DNA of 64,000 nucleotides from Agapetus fuscipes (lineage: Eukaryota > Arthropoda > Insecta > Trichoptera > Glossosomatidae), in contig OX637332.1 of NCBI GenBank assembly GCA_951799405.1, positions 32,141,366 to 32,205,365 on the forward strand, written 5' to 3'. Below, one piece after another: positions 63,913-64,000 of the stretch (position 1 is the stretch's first letter; the number at the start of each line of letters is the position of its first letter). The notes beneath the pieces were generated by a model. It was not told the origin of the DNA and searched no databases. It saw nothing but the letters and a program-made list of their open reading frames with translations. Made by a program: the position numbers and the translations under genes.

Positions 63913-64000
63913 TGAAGTTGCTTCGGGGGGAGTGTTTAGTCAGTTGACAAACCTGGCACGCTCTCTGGTACGGGCCAGGGGGTGTCTTTTTGAAGATTCA

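Larger units (their letters stand above)
59208..64000 (+). mobile_element. telomeric R1-clade retrotransposon E, cut by window end
   Basis: Collinear with B at an offset of 10,117 bp with no indel through both ORFs and only scattered substitutions. The window ends in its 3'UTR, about 20 bp before the expected poly(A). Confidence 0.98.

Overview
The window is animal nuclear DNA, almost certainly from an insect. It has spliced exons of a ferlin gene, many decayed transposons in AT-rich DNA, and short blocks of the insect telomere repeat (TTAGG)n that are packed with R1-clade non-LTR retrotransposons. The order or species cannot be fixed from the sequence. TTAGG reads 5'->3' to the right on the + strand, so the chromosome end should lie to the right and the gene-bearing side is internal.

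Positions 1-9045 are repeat-rich DNA: a hAT transposase tail with its terminal repeat, two unrecognised highly charged ORFs, the 3' LTR of a retrotransposon, two of three copies of a long unclassified repeat (one inverted), fragments of a LINE, and several copies of a roughly 250-bp SINE-like family.

Positions 9046-35898 carry the C-terminal half of an otoferlin-type ferlin on the + strand: 12 recognised exons encoding about 1,204 residues and ending in a C-terminal transmembrane anchor. From the exon at 12083 on, all exon phases join without a break. Two introns appear to use GC donors. The introns hold a mariner, piggyBac-like and Harbinger-like elements, hAT miniature elements with clean target duplications, a solo LTR, an RTE-type LINE, long palindromes and tRNA-derived SINEs. 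One repeat family carries a hammerhead-like motif.

A satellite of about 55 units of 40 bp (36291-38503), with higher-order periodicity, follows the gene. Then come about 2.4 kb of unremarkable DNA holding one tRNA-derived SINE, and a piggyBac-like element with small spliceable ORFs (40954-42115).

From about 43003 to the end is a telomeric retrotransposon array. On the + strand it has two 5'-truncated copies (A, C), two nearly identical full-length-type copies (B; E, cut by the window end) and one full-length copy of a diverged subfamily (D). B, D and E run head to tail, separated by 40-50 bp of TTAGG. The full-length copies encode an ORF1 protein with three zinc knuckles and an ORF2 protein with AP-endonuclease, reverse transcriptase and a C-terminal zinc motif. 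A second R1-type family lies on the - strand (45482-47952), has an RNase H domain, and is joined to a telomere block in the opposite orientation, as TRAS and SART families are in silkworm. Together these elements look like a telomere-targeted retrotransposon community, with B, D and E coding-intact.
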